A DNA stretch of 64,000 bases from Thiotrichales bacterium. GTDB lineage: Bacteria > Pseudomonadota > Gammaproteobacteria > Thiomicrospirales > Thiomicrospiraceae. Shown here piece by piece: positions 8,826-17,838 of the stretch (position 1 is the first letter of the stretch; each line of letters begins with the position of its first letter). A program made the position numbers and the translations under genes. The stretch is taken from contig JAFGUG010000045.1 of the NCBI GenBank assembly GCA_016938655.1, positions 141,142-205,141 on the forward strand. Direction: 5' to 3'. The notes under the pieces were generated by a model. The model did not search any database. It had not been told where the DNA came from and worked only from the letters and a program-made list of their open reading frames with translations.

Positions 8826-11642
8826 TTGGAACGAGAATTAAGATTAAGCAAACTTGTCAATAGTCCATTTGGTATCAGTACTTTAATTGGTTTAGTGCTC
8901 ATAATGGTGGCCATTTTTACGGGTAATCAGTACCTAAAAAAAGGCTTTAAAACGCAAGTAGAAATGTCGGCCAGTGTCACCACCAAAGGGGTGCACGATC
9001 TTATCAATGAAAAGTTTGATCAGTACAAACTTATTTCAAGAGCGATTGCGAATCACCACCAAGATCGTATTTTTGAGTTATCGCAAGGAGCAGGCTATCC
9101 TTACGATTTGAATCTGATTTCAAATGAGATTAAAGAGCTGTTTAAAGAGGTCAGGCAGTTTGCTATTTTGGACGATTATGGTCATGTTCGGGTAGGCAGT
9201 CCTGGTTACTTTTTTGGCACGCCTTGTTTGGAGCACATTAATCGGATTGTCTTAAATTCAAATGTAGACATTGATGGTGAGTTGCATCAGTGTGAGCAAG
9301 GTTCCCACTATGACGTAGTCATTAACTTACGCAGAGGGCAAGATCATGCGGCCTTTTATGTCAGCTTCTATTTAGTCTATCTGCAAGAGTTGTTAGCGCA
9401 ATTTAGTGGTTCAGAATTGCGTTTGCTAATGGTGCAAGGTGAAGATTTGAGCAAGGTGGTTATCTCACCAGATGCAATTGCTACCCATCAGCCTTTACAA
9501 GTATTAAACAAAAATCGTTTGCAACAAATAATGGCGGATACTCAAATCGTAGAGGGCGGTTGGCGTGTGATTGCCCTACCAACCCCAGGCCTGTTTGAAG
9601 ATTACGCAACCAAGATTGACCAAGCTTCATGGGGGTTGTTTTTAGGGGTGCTCCTTTTATACTTGGTCTTTGTCTACTATTTAGGCGCCGCCAATAGTGC
9701 ACGATTTAGAGCGGAGCAAAAAGCCTCATACAGTGCGCTTTTTAATGCGGGGCCAACGATTTTAATTGAGAAAAACCTTCAAGATAAAGGCGCAATAGAG
9801 TACGTGTCACCCAACGTACAGCAGGTGCTCGGCTTTTCAAGAGAAGAGATCGTTGAGAACCATGTTTTTTCAGATTTAATCTACTCGAATGACCGTTCGG
9901 TTTTTCACTCAAATCTTAAGATGGCTATATCACGTCAGCAGAAAACCTTAGAGATGGAGTTTCGCATGCTGTGTTCGAGTTGGCAGCATATCTGGGTTTA
10001 TGCGCTGATGCACATCGAGTATGACCTAAAAGGCAACGCTAAAAAATTACAAGGCTATGTTACCTCTATCCACGCTCAAAAACTCGCTGAGCACCAAGCA
10101 ACCTCATTGATCAATAATGCGCCAGATGCCATTTTGGTCACCAATGCACAAGGGGTTATTTTGCAAGCTAATAAGCGGGTAAAAGCCATTTTTGGCTATG
10201 AGGGCGTAGACTTAATTGATGTGTCAATCACCGTGTTACTGCCAGATTTTGAACGTATATTCGACCCTGCCGGTAGAGCCTTAAAAACTGAGCAAGAAGA
10301 GTTAGAAGGTTATAAGTTTAATGGCGAAAGCATCACATTAGGCGTGCGTCTAAATGAGATGCAGTTGCAACCTGACTCAAAGGTTTGGGCGATTGTTATG
10401 CGTGATATCTCTTTACAGAAGCAGGCGCAGCGTCAGATGCAAGAAGCCAAAGAGCGTGCCGAGCAGTTAGCGATTTCTAGAACGCGTTTTATGGCCATGG
10501 TCAGCCATGAGATTCGAACGCCCATGAATGGGGTGTTGGGTATGGCTGATCTATTGGCGAATACTGAATTGAATAGCAAGCAAAAAGACTACGTGGGGGT
10601 TATTCAGCAGAGTGGCGACTCTTTAATGACCATCTTAAATGACGTACTCGACTTTACGAAAGTCGAGGCGGGAGGGTTGAAATTACACCCGGAAGAATTT
10701 GAGGTGCATCAAGCAATTGAGAACTGTTTTAACTTACTACAACCACAGGCCAATATAGGCGGCGTCACGCTTAAAAAACATTTTGCTGCTAATTGCCCAT
10801 GCCGTTTGAATGGTGACGTCATGCGTTTGCGGCAAATTGTGATTAACCTGTTGAGTAATGCGATTAAGTTCAGCCCTAATGGGCAAGTCTCTCTAAATGT
10901 TGATGCCACTCGCGTTAATGAGCAAACAGTGCGACTGATTTTAACCTTCAAGGATAACGGCTTAGGTATCTCCAAAGCCGATCAAAAGGAGCTTTTTCAA
11001 CCCTTTACGCAAGCTGATAACACGCTTTCACGCAGTTTTGGAGGGACAGGCTTAGGGTTATCTATTTCAAAACAGTTAGTCGAATTAATGGGTGGGTCGA
11101 TTGAAGTGCAATCTAAACTGGGAGCGGGCAGTGAGTTTACCGTGGAACTGCCATTTGATGTTGTGCAGTCGTTTAAAAAACCACTCTCTGCTGTTTTAAT
11201 TGAGGATAAGCAACCGACAATTAGCTTAATGAATCACGCACCTCGTGTGCTTCTGGTTGAAGACGATCCTGTGAATCAAAAAATTGCCGAATCCTTTTTA
11301 GAAGGGTTGGGTGTGTTGGTTGATTCGGTGAATAATGGGGTAGAAGCAATTGAGTTTTGGCGCATGCACCATCAAAGTATCGACCTGATTTTAATGGACT
11401 GCCAAATGGCGATTATGGACGGTTATGAAGCTACTCGCATGATTCGTAAAGAGGAGGCATTGTTGCAGTCTGATAATCCGGTGGTAATTGTGGCGTTTAC
11501 GGCGGATGGGTATGCGGAAAATGAAGTCTTAGCGAAACAGTCTGGCATGAACGACATGCTGATTAAGCCACTGAACTTAAAAACGTTTAATGAAAAGATT
11601 GTATTTTGGTTAGAACAAGTTAAGCAAACCACGTCCAATTAA
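8826..11642 (+). CDS. Hybrid sensor histidine kinase with periplasmic sensor, two PAS domains and receiver
   Basis: 938 residues. TM1 is at about 15-31, then a periplasmic sensory region to about 265, TM2 at about 268-290, PAS domains at about 300-420 and 425-535, and HisKA with FMAMVSHEIRTPMNG (phospho-His 561). The ATPase domain follows (NLLSNAIKFSP, DNGLGI, GGTGLGLSI), then a receiver with VEDDPVN and phospho-Asp 858 (LILMDCQM). There is no C-terminal HPt domain, so a separate phosphotransfer protein is needed. The architecture is BarA/TorS-like; the signal is unknown. The start is a TTG at 8826 with a weak RBS; the next in-frame ATG would lie inside TM1, so TTG is preferred. It stands alone, convergent with hisI. 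Confidence 0.92.
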   Translation: MERELRLSKLVNSPFGISTLIGLVLIMVAIFTGNQYLKKGFKTQVEMSASVTTKGVHDLINEKFDQYKLISRAIANHHQDRIFELSQGAGYPYDLNLISNEIKELFKEVRQFAILDDYGHVRVGSPGYFFGTPCLEHINRIVLNSNVDIDGELHQCEQGSHYDVVINLRRGQDHAAFYVSFYLVYLQELLAQFSGSELRLLMVQGEDLSKVVISPDAIATHQPLQVLNKNRLQQIMADTQIVEGGWRVIALPTPGLFEDYATKIDQASWGLFLGVLLLYLVFVYYLGAANSARFRAEQKASYSALFNAGPTILIEKNLQDKGAIEYVSPNVQQVLGFSREEIVENHVFSDLIYSNDRSVFHSNLKMAISRQQKTLEMEFRMLCSSWQHIWVYALMHIEYDLKGNAKKLQGYVTSIHAQKLAEHQATSLINNAPDAILVTNAQGVILQANKRVKAIFGYEGVDLIDVSITVLLPDFERIFDPAGRALKTEQEELEGYKFNGESITLGVRLNEMQLQPDSKVWAIVMRDISLQKQAQRQMQEAKERAEQLAISRTRFMAMVSHEIRTPMNGVLGMADLLANTELNSKQKDYVGVIQQSGDSLMTILNDVLDFTKVEAGGLKLHPEEFEVHQAIENCFNLLQPQANIGGVTLKKHFAANCPCRLNGDVMRLRQIVINLLSNAIKFSPNGQVSLNVDATRVNEQTVRLILTFKDNGLGISKADQKELFQPFTQADNTLSRSFGGTGLGLSISKQLVELMGGSIEVQSKLGAGSEFTVELPFDVVQSFKKPLSAVLIEDKQPTISLMNHAPRVLLVEDDPVNQKIAESFLEGLGVLVDSVNNGVEAIEFWRMHHQSIDLILMDCQMAIMDGYEATRMIRKEEALLQSDNPVVIVAFTADGYAENEVLAKQSGMNDMLIKPLNLKTFNEKIVFWLEQVKQTTSN

Positions 11643-11710
11643 TGATGGTTAATTGTCGTTAAAGTACGTCAAAGCGTTATGTGGAATTAAATTGAGGGTA
11701 TTTCAAACCC

Positions 11711-11722
11711 AGCAGGCCTGCT
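11711..11722. repeat. Iterated palindrome AGCAGGCCTGCT between convergent genes
   Basis: Perfect copy between the ends of the sensor kinase and hisI. Confidence 0.9.
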
Positions 11723-11742
11723 GAATTTGAAAGGTTAATCGC

Positions 11743-12198
11743 TTATTTTTTATAGAGTTCGCTTGGATCAATAATCGGATTGCTAGTGATTTCTGCAATA
11801 TTATCGTGTACTGCGGTATAAAAACAGCTGCGACGCCCTGAGTGACAGGCAGGACCGGTTTGATCAACCATGAGTAGAATCGTGTCGCCATCACAATCAA
11901 ACGCCAGTGACTTCAGCACTTGTATTTGCCCAGACTCTTCGCCTTTACGCCAATAGTTTTGACGAGAACGCGACCAATAACAGACACGCCCCGTTTCAAG
12001 GGTTTCTGCTAGCGATTTGCTATTCATCCATGCCATCATCAACACCTCTTTGGTGTCGTACTGTTGGGCAATGGCGGGTATTAAGCCATCCGCATCAAAT
12101 TTGACCTGATCTTTAAGTGAAGCCCAATCAAACGTATCGCCTTGTTTGGCTTTTTCGAGCGCCTTGAAGGTCGGTTGAGCATTTGAAGACTGACACAT
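11743..12198 (-). CDS. hisI: Phosphoribosyl-AMP cyclohydrolase HisI
   Basis: Third step of histidine synthesis: opens the adenine ring of phosphoribosyl-AMP. Metal-site signatures are present (FDCDGDTILLMVDQTGPACHSGRRSCF), along with MMAWMN and YWSRSRQ. At 151 residues it is the free-standing form; the HisE pyrophosphohydrolase domain fused in enterobacteria is absent and must be encoded elsewhere. It follows the exonuclease gene by 5 bases, so the two are cotranscribed. No other his genes are near. Confidence 0.97.
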   Translation of the reverse strand: MCQSSNAQPTFKALEKAKQGDTFDWASLKDQVKFDADGLIPAIAQQYDTKEVLMMAWMNSKSLAETLETGRVCYWSRSRQNYWRKGEESGQIQVLKSLAFDCDGDTILLMVDQTGPACHSGRRSCFYTAVHDNIAEITSNPIIDPSELYKK

Positions 12199-12203
12199 AA
12201 CCC

Positions 12204-13280
12204 TTACCCCTTTTTCGCGTTGGCAAACGCCGCGGCAAATGGGTTGTTGGTAATCTCATCTTTAACCGCTTTTGGTTTTTTAATAGCAACCTGAGATTTA
12301 CGCCCTTTAACCAGCATCGCTTTAAATAGGTCAGCGGTGGCGACTGCATCGGCCAAAGCATCGTGCGCATCACCCGGAAACGGTTTACCTAAGATACGTT
12401 CGTAAGAAACAGTGAGTTTAGGCGTTTTATAAAACCAATACATACGCTCACTGTGCCAACGTAACGCACCAATTAAATCTTTGCTCAGTTCTGCGGCGTC
12501 TAGCCATTTAGCGTAATCCAATTCAAACGGTAAAATTTTCTTTTCAGCACTTTTTTCTAAGTAAGCAAAGTCACTTTCGGTACTGTAAGCCAACACAATG
12601 TCGGCGTCTTTTAGTACTTGATGAATCGGCTCCCAGGCTTCCACCAAACTGGGGGAGCCGGCTACCATTTCAGTGGTGATATTGTGCTTTTCGTTCTCTG
12701 GAATTTCGTAGCCTGGATTAATAAGCTGGTTAAACAGTTCGTTGCCATCTAAATCACAAGCCGAAATTTGAATAATATCCGCTTCTGGATTACTGGAAAT
12801 ATCGGTCGCTTCAATATCGATGCAGACAATCTTTTTGCCTTTAAGTTCAATATCATGCTCTTTCAGCTTAAATAAGGCATCATTGCGACGCTCTTGAATA
12901 AGCGGAATCACCTCTGAGTCCGTGAACTCTTTAATCAGCTTTTCGAGTTTATTGGTTAAGCGATTAATCGATTTGCTTAATGCACTGCGAACGGCTTCAT
13001 CTTCACTGCAACGTTCGATAAAAGCATGAATGTCCATAACCTCTTCGTCGATGACCAGCCCTTTTAAGGTTTGTGCCACAATTTTTTTAACGCTAAAGTC
13101 AAAGTCTTCTAGGGGCGGGATCAGAATGCTGGCTTTTAGTAATGCTTTCTCTCCTTTTGCTGGAGAAGCCATGATTTCAACGCCTTTAATGTTTAAGCCA
13201 TCTGAGGCGGCAACCGCGACAAGATACTCTTTTAAAGGCTGATTACGTTTATCAATTAGGATTAGCTGTGCATTACTCAT
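12204..13280 (-). CDS. DEDDh 3'-5' exonuclease (DnaQ/RNase T fold) with extra N-terminal domain
   Basis: 358 residues. The exonuclease domain spans about 150-335, with motifs CIDIEATD (ExoI), AYSTESDFAYLE (ExoII) and HDALADAVATADLF (ExoIII, DEDDh type). The first 145 residues are an unrecognised, mostly helical extension. It is not the replicative epsilon subunit by its context or N-terminus; the natural substrate (DNA or RNA) is open. It sits directly upstream of hisI in the same transcript, an association with no obvious functional logic. Confidence 0.82.
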   Translation of the reverse strand: MSNAQLILIDKRNQPLKEYLVAVAASDGLNIKGVEIMASPAKGEKALLKASILIPPLEDFDFSVKKIVAQTLKGLVIDEEVMDIHAFIERCSEDEAVRSALSKSINRLTNKLEKLIKEFTDSEVIPLIQERRNDALFKLKEHDIELKGKKIVCIDIEATDISSNPEADIIQISACDLDGNELFNQLINPGYEIPENEKHNITTEMVAGSPSLVEAWEPIHQVLKDADIVLAYSTESDFAYLEKSAEKKILPFELDYAKWLDAAELSKDLIGALRWHSERMYWFYKTPKLTVSYERILGKPFPGDAHDALADAVATADLFKAMLVKGRKSQVAIKKPKAVKDEITNNPFAAAFANAKKG

Positions 13281-13387
13281 ATAGATTGTTTTTTTATTTA
13301 TGTAAGGAATGCGCTATTTTAACAGCAACCCGTTGTAACCGCTTGAGATTGCAACGGGAATTTTGTGTTTGAGATATTGCGAGAGGA

Positions 13388-13927
13388 TTAGACTAATTTG
13401 GCCATTTTAGAAATGCTTTTTGCATAGGCACGAACCAGCTCTGCATAGCGCGTTTCGGCCACGGCTAAATCCTCATCGTTGTCGATAAAAAACGGCTCGG
13501 CAATCAGACATGGGGCAGAGGTTTTTTTAAGTAGATACCCGCCTCTATCTTCAGACCCTTTGGCTTTTACGCCGCGATTAGGCAAGCCTAAGGCTTTAAC
13601 GAGTGACTTATTTAGGGTTTTAGCGAGTTTTTTGCCTTTTTTAGACTTGTGATAAAACAGTACTTCGGTACCCGAGGCTTTTCTATTGAACGCATTGCAG
13701 TGCAGGCTCACAATAAAGTCCGGGGCTAACTCGTTGATATCGGTTGGTAAACTGTCATAGGTTCGGCGATACACTTTTTGAACATGCACATCTTCTTGAT
13801 CTTTTAAGGCATATTCAATGTCCATTGCCAGTTGTTCGTTGTAATCAAATTCCGACAAGTTTTGAGATTTGTTAACGGCACCGGGCGAGGTTTTTTTGTG
13901 TCCGATGACAAGAGCGCAAGTTTTCAT
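13388..13927 (-). CDS. N-acetylmuramoyl-L-alanine amidase (Amidase_3), no export signal
   Basis: 179 residues, essentially only the zinc amidase domain. Metal ligands His10 (VIGHKK), Glu26 (LSEFDYNEQ) and His76 (SLHCNA), and the catalytic Glu144 (IAEPFF), are all visible. The enzyme family cuts the amide bond between MurNAc and the stem peptide. There is no signal peptide or cell-wall-binding domain, so the protein should stay in the cytosol unless released by a holin or other route; this is endolysin-like rather than AmiABC-like. It is divergent from a three-gene cluster of unknown proteins and may belong with it. Confidence 0.9.
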   Translation of the reverse strand: MKTCALVIGHKKTSPGAVNKSQNLSEFDYNEQLAMDIEYALKDQEDVHVQKVYRRTYDSLPTDINELAPDFIVSLHCNAFNRKASGTEVLFYHKSKKGKKLAKTLNKSLVKALGLPNRGVKAKGSEDRGGYLLKKTSAPCLIAEPFFIDNDEDLAVAETRYAELVRAYAKSISKMAKLV

Positions 13928-14095
13928 GGCGTGTTCCTCAAGGTTGTTAATAAAATCTATGTCTATCTAGATAATAATTTAATACCACAATATTGGCAAT
14001 AGTACTACACTATAGAAGTAGGCAGATGGGTCTAACGTGACATTTTTGAAGTGACTTGTCTGTAACTTTTAGTTTAAAAAGACAGAGGAATTATC

Positions 14096-14887
14096 ATGAG
14101 TGGAACAAGTGATGCAGTCACCCAAGCTGCCAGACTCGATCAAATTGGGTTTCCAGAGTTTACAACCAAGCTCATTACCGATGTATTTGATGCCTTGGTA
14201 TCTAGTAATTTACGTCAAACAGAGGCTTATATTCAGCTCTTGCAAGAAACAGGCAAGTCATTGAGTGTGTTTATTAACGATACCAAAGATGATATCAGTG
14301 GTGATATGATTTTGGATTTCTTAGCCACCACCTTGCCAGCCCCAGCCGAGGATGAAGCCAATGTGACGGTTGTCCAAGACAATAACGGTAAAGTCGCATT
14401 GGATGCTGACCAAGCCGCTACCTTAAATGCCGCCTTAACCTTGCCGGATGCTGCTGGCGTACCCAATAATAATGCGGTCGCGGTTGAAGGTGCGAATAAT
14501 AGTTATGAGGCTATTTTGGATGCAGCGGCAACTCGTATAGCATCTAATAAATATGACCTGTTAAAAGAGATGGTTAAACAAGGGATTTTACGTTTAGTGA
14601 TTGAAAACGGCGAAATTGAAACACGGTTAACCTTTTCAACTTACGGTTCTTCATTTAGTAAAGAGACGCAAACTAAATACAATCGCAAAAACTTTACCGC
14701 CAAAGCGCGTGCCAAAACAGGTCTGTTTACCTCCTTGTGGGTTAATGCTGCAGCATCAACCAAATATACCAGTGTGGCGATTTCGACTGCTAATAAAGTT
14801 GATCAAGATCGTTCAGGTTCACGTGTGAATATTTTTGGTGGGGTAAAAGTCAATTTCAAAACGGATTACCTACCTTTAAATCAATAA
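14096..14887 (+). CDS. Unrecognised protein, first of two tandem paralogues
   Basis: 263 residues with no signal peptide, membrane span or cysteine. I do not recognise the family. The N-terminus (about 17-50) is an amphipathic helical segment, IGFPEFTTKLITDVFDALVSS. The middle is acidic and Ala/Asn-rich, the segment QGILRLVIENGEIETRLTF lies near 160-185, and the C-terminus is basic/Thr-rich and ends VNIFGGVKVNFKTD. The helical start, the GI-L-G-I-LTF segment and the NI...FKT end all recur in the next gene. AGAGGA precedes the ATG. Expressed with the next two genes, divergently from the amidase. Confidence 0.75.
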   Translation: MSGTSDAVTQAARLDQIGFPEFTTKLITDVFDALVSSNLRQTEAYIQLLQETGKSLSVFINDTKDDISGDMILDFLATTLPAPAEDEANVTVVQDNNGKVALDADQAATLNAALTLPDAAGVPNNNAVAVEGANNSYEAILDAAATRIASNKYDLLKEMVKQGILRLVIENGEIETRLTFSTYGSSFSKETQTKYNRKNFTAKARAKTGLFTSLWVNAAASTKYTSVAISTANKVDQDRSGSRVNIFGGVKVNFKTDYLPLNQ

Positions 14888-14899
14888 GGAGTAGATGTC

Positions 14900-15700
14900 A
14901 TGTCAAACTCAGCTCTTAATGAGCTGGGTTTTGCCGAATTTGTGGCAAAACTCATCTCGGACACCTTTAGTGCCATTCTCTCCTCACAAGTTGAACAAAA
15001 AGATAAGCTTGCAGAGCTCGATCGTTTAATGACGTTATCAAATACCGATTTTTTAGCGGTTTGTTTAGAAGATGGACAAATGATGGTGCAAGTTGAAGAT
15101 CAGCTTCGTCAATTGTTTCCCTCTGAAAAAGAACCCGGGCATGGCATTGTTGTGGGTGCAGCGTACCAGCCAGAAACCAATTCAAAACCGGAATCTCCCG
15201 CTATTTATCAGGCAATCGGTTTGCAGTTAAGTAAAGAAACCCCAGATTTTAAGGGGGGGAAATTGACTCAATTAGGGGTCGATAAAATATATCAAGCTTT
15301 GGTTGAACCGCTGGCTGAGCAACAACGAAATGCTTTGGCCTCCATTTTGAATGACGGCATTCCAAAACTGATGGTCGACAGCGGTAAAATTAATGCAAAA
15401 TTAACCTTTCAAACTTCAATTAGCGAAGATGAAGAGGAACCCGCTTCCGGCGCGACGACAAGTACTGTTGCTGATTCTCCTTCTACGGTTACCGCTGCCC
15501 ACTCGATTAACACGGTTAATAATCGCTTAGCCACTCTGTCAATGGTTTCTAATTCACGGTTTATCGGTGCAATTGATACCAAAAAGCTGTTACACACTCG
15601 TTTAAGTGTGGTGCCTGCCAGTAACAAAGCGCCCCAAGATGCTCAGACTACCGCGAATATTTACAGTGAAATCGAAATTCACTTTAAAACGATTTTATAG
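14900..15700 (+). CDS. Unrecognised protein, second of two tandem paralogues
   Basis: 266 residues, soluble, family not recognised. It repeats the plan of the gene before it: LGFAEFVAKLISDTFSAILSS at about 8-28, DGIPKLMVDSGKINAKLTF in the middle, and a C-terminal NIYSEIEIHFKT. Between these lie a Ser/Thr-rich linker (about 175-205) and unrelated sequence, so the two have diverged far or are distinct subunits of one assembly. The gap to the previous gene is 12 bases and to the next 2 bases. RBS AAGGAG. Confidence 0.75.
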   Translation: MSNSALNELGFAEFVAKLISDTFSAILSSQVEQKDKLAELDRLMTLSNTDFLAVCLEDGQMMVQVEDQLRQLFPSEKEPGHGIVVGAAYQPETNSKPESPAIYQAIGLQLSKETPDFKGGKLTQLGVDKIYQALVEPLAEQQRNALASILNDGIPKLMVDSGKINAKLTFQTSISEDEEEPASGATTSTVADSPSTVTAAHSINTVNNRLATLSMVSNSRFIGAIDTKKLLHTRLSVVPASNKAPQDAQTTANIYSEIEIHFKTIL

Positions 15701-15702
15701 TC

Positions 15703-16395
15703 ATGTCTCAGTCATTTGATTTACAGAGTTTGCTATGGTTAATTCATTCAGAGATTTCTTCTGCCGTTTACGCGGTTAAGTCTGAATCTGCGCCTATCGA
15801 AATGCAGCAAGTGCGGGTAAGAATGGGGCAAACTCAAAATACAGAGGCCGATGATTCCAATGTGGTGAGCTTACCAACAGAACGATATCCTGCGGCAGAA
15901 CAAGGCTGGGTCGTGGATGTCGTTTATGATGCAACTCAAAATCAGTCAAAAATAAAGACACTCTTTGAGTCTTCAAAAGACTCCGTTCCTAGTCAGTGGC
16001 AAGGCGTATCAGATCAAACTTTAGTTGTCCATTTAGAAGGTGTCGGTTTAAAGCGGGCTCAATATCTTAAATCTGTTGGGGTGGAAACCTTAGCGGAGTT
16101 GTTAACCTTCGATTTTGCAGATGTTACACGCACTCAAAAAAGCTTATTTCGGCGCCTAACGACTTTGGCAAGGTTAAGTTTGCAACTACCGCCTGTTGCA
16201 GTTCCCAACTCATTGTTAGATGAAACGGTTATGAATTTAATTGAAGAACGTGATCGATTAGAGATAACGGATCTTTCCATTCAAGGGCAGGAGTTGTTAA
16301 CACAGTGGCTTTTGAATTTGGAAATCTGTTTTGATGATGCTTGGTTACAAAAAACGACTCTGTACGAATTGGTTTATGGCAAAAAGCACCGTTAA
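15703..16395 (+). CDS. Unrecognised protein with helix-hairpin-helix-like segment
   Basis: 230 residues, soluble, family not recognised. The N-terminus (DLQSLLWLIHSEISSAVYAV) is a helical segment analogous in position to those of the two preceding proteins. Residues about 111-133 (LEGVGLKRAQYLKSVGVETL) look like a helix-hairpin-helix motif, which often binds DNA but is also used between proteins. It starts 2 bases after the previous stop, so translation is probably coupled. The three genes look like one unit, probably a protein complex; I cannot assign a job. Confidence 0.72.
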   Translation: MSQSFDLQSLLWLIHSEISSAVYAVKSESAPIEMQQVRVRMGQTQNTEADDSNVVSLPTERYPAAEQGWVVDVVYDATQNQSKIKTLFESSKDSVPSQWQGVSDQTLVVHLEGVGLKRAQYLKSVGVETLAELLTFDFADVTRTQKSLFRRLTTLARLSLQLPPVAVPNSLLDETVMNLIEERDRLEITDLSIQGQELLTQWLLNLEICFDDAWLQKTTLYELVYGKKHR

Positions 16396-16420
16396 GCCAT
16401 CATAATACGGTGAAACTTGC

Positions 16421-16452
16421 TTAAAAAGTCAGCAGGCCTGCTGACTTTTTAA
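16421..16452. terminator. 32-base perfect palindrome, probable bidirectional terminator
   Basis: AGCAGGCCTGCT (16431-16442) is extended on both sides by GTC/GAC and TTAAAAA/TTTTTAA to a perfect 32-base palindrome between two convergent genes. Each strand gives a stem followed by a T run, so it can end transcription from both sides. Confidence 0.8.
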
Positions 16453-16464
16453 TAGCGTATTTTT

Positions 16465-17601
16465 TTACTTAGGTTCCACGAGTTGAATGATTGAACGTAA
16501 GGTATTGGCTAAAAGTATTGGGGTGTCTTTGAACGCGTCTATTTCGTGCATAGGGGCGTTCATGATACTAAACAACGCTTTAAACTCTGGCAAATCTTGT
16601 GGCGCGCATTGTAGGCTTCCGCACACGCCAATCGTATGAACTTGGTGTGCTAACGCTAATTGGGCAATGCGCATCGGCAATTTGCCAAAACGGGTTTGGG
16701 TGTCGATTTTACCTTCGCCGGTAATGACTAAATCAATGGGGTTTTTGTCAAAGATTTTTTCTAATTTGAGTGTTTGGTTTAACACATCAAACCCGGGCGT
16801 GACCGATGCGTTTAAAATGCCAATGAAGCCGCCTGCCATGCCTCCTGCGGCACCCGCACCTTCTATTTCACGAATGTTATGCCCAGTTTTGCTTTCAATC
16901 ACCCGCGCCCAGTTTTCCAGTCCAGTTTCAAGCTGATTATAGTTATTTGGATTAACCCCTTTTTGGGGCCCAAAAATAGCGGTTGCACCGTGTTCGCCAA
17001 GCAAAGGGTTGGTGACATCGCACGCTAATTGCCACTCGATGTCCATTAGGTGCTCAGGGATTTTACCAATACTGGCTAGTTTAGTTAGCGCTTGCCCGCC
17101 CAAACCAATTTCTTGACCTTCACTGTTCAACAGTTCAACACCTAAAGCTTGAAGTGCCCCTGTACCGCCCTCATTGGTAGCGGAACCGCCTAACCCTAAG
17201 ACAATCTTTTTTGCCCCTAAATCTAGGGCGGCTTGGATGATTTGCCCGGTTCCGTATGTGTGGGTTTGCAGTGGGTTACGTTCACTGGGTCGAATTTTAG
17301 GCAGGCCTGAGGCTTGTGCCATTTCGATAATGGCTGTTTGACTGTCGGGTTGCCATGCAAACATGGCTTTGGTTTTTTTACCTAGCGCATCCGACACCCA
17401 AAGGCTCTGCTTTTCGGCCACACCCGCGTAAACAAAACTGTCAACAAAGCCCTCACCACCGTCTGACATGGGGTAACTCAAAACCTTGGCTTGGGGGTGA
17501 ATGGTTTCAATAACCTGTTTGGCAATGTCGCAAAACTCAATCGCACTGAGCGAGCCTTTAAAACTGTCCGGGGCGAGTAAGACGGTAAATGGTTGTGGCA
17601 T
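16465..17601 (-). CDS. Glycerate 2-kinase (GarK/GlxK family)
   Basis: 378 residues, usual family length. Phosphorylates D-glycerate to 2-phosphoglycerate. Diagnostic segments are LLAPDSFKGSLSA at the N-terminus, SDGGEGFVDS, GLGGSATNEGG (nucleotide loop), GAAGGMAGG and TGEGKIDTQT. In an autotroph it can return glycerate formed in photorespiratory-type glycolate metabolism to central carbon; this link is inference, though a phosphoglycolate phosphatase gene lies at 49.5 kb. A diguanylate cyclase gene lies upstream on the same strand, 237 bases away. Confidence 0.95.
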   Translation of the reverse strand: MPQPFTVLLAPDSFKGSLSAIEFCDIAKQVIETIHPQAKVLSYPMSDGGEGFVDSFVYAGVAEKQSLWVSDALGKKTKAMFAWQPDSQTAIIEMAQASGLPKIRPSERNPLQTHTYGTGQIIQAALDLGAKKIVLGLGGSATNEGGTGALQALGVELLNSEGQEIGLGGQALTKLASIGKIPEHLMDIEWQLACDVTNPLLGEHGATAIFGPQKGVNPNNYNQLETGLENWARVIESKTGHNIREIEGAGAAGGMAGGFIGILNASVTPGFDVLNQTLKLEKIFDKNPIDLVITGEGKIDTQTRFGKLPMRIAQLALAHQVHTIGVCGSLQCAPQDLPEFKALFSIMNAPMHEIDAFKDTPILLANTLRSIIQLVEPK

Positions 17602-17838
17602 AGAAAAACCTTTAATTTATGACATTAAAATGGTCGCGACTTTGCGAGGTATGGGGGGATGATAGCCAGAATCGGAGACGTGAGCATGATACGTTTGAGT
17701 AGGCAAATTAAAATTAAAGGCATCAAGTATCTAAGTTTTTTAAATACTTTAAGGCTTGTTAACGAGTAGGTTACCAAAATTTTTCAGAAAGGGGTAGTGC
17801 AAGCAAACGTGGCAAATTAGGCAGCGATCATCACAACG

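Noticed and set aside
13388..16395. Prophage or tail-like particle remnant
   Set aside because: Only the amidase resembles a phage enzyme; no capsid, tail, integrase, holin or att-like repeats are visible, and tRNA genes are far away.
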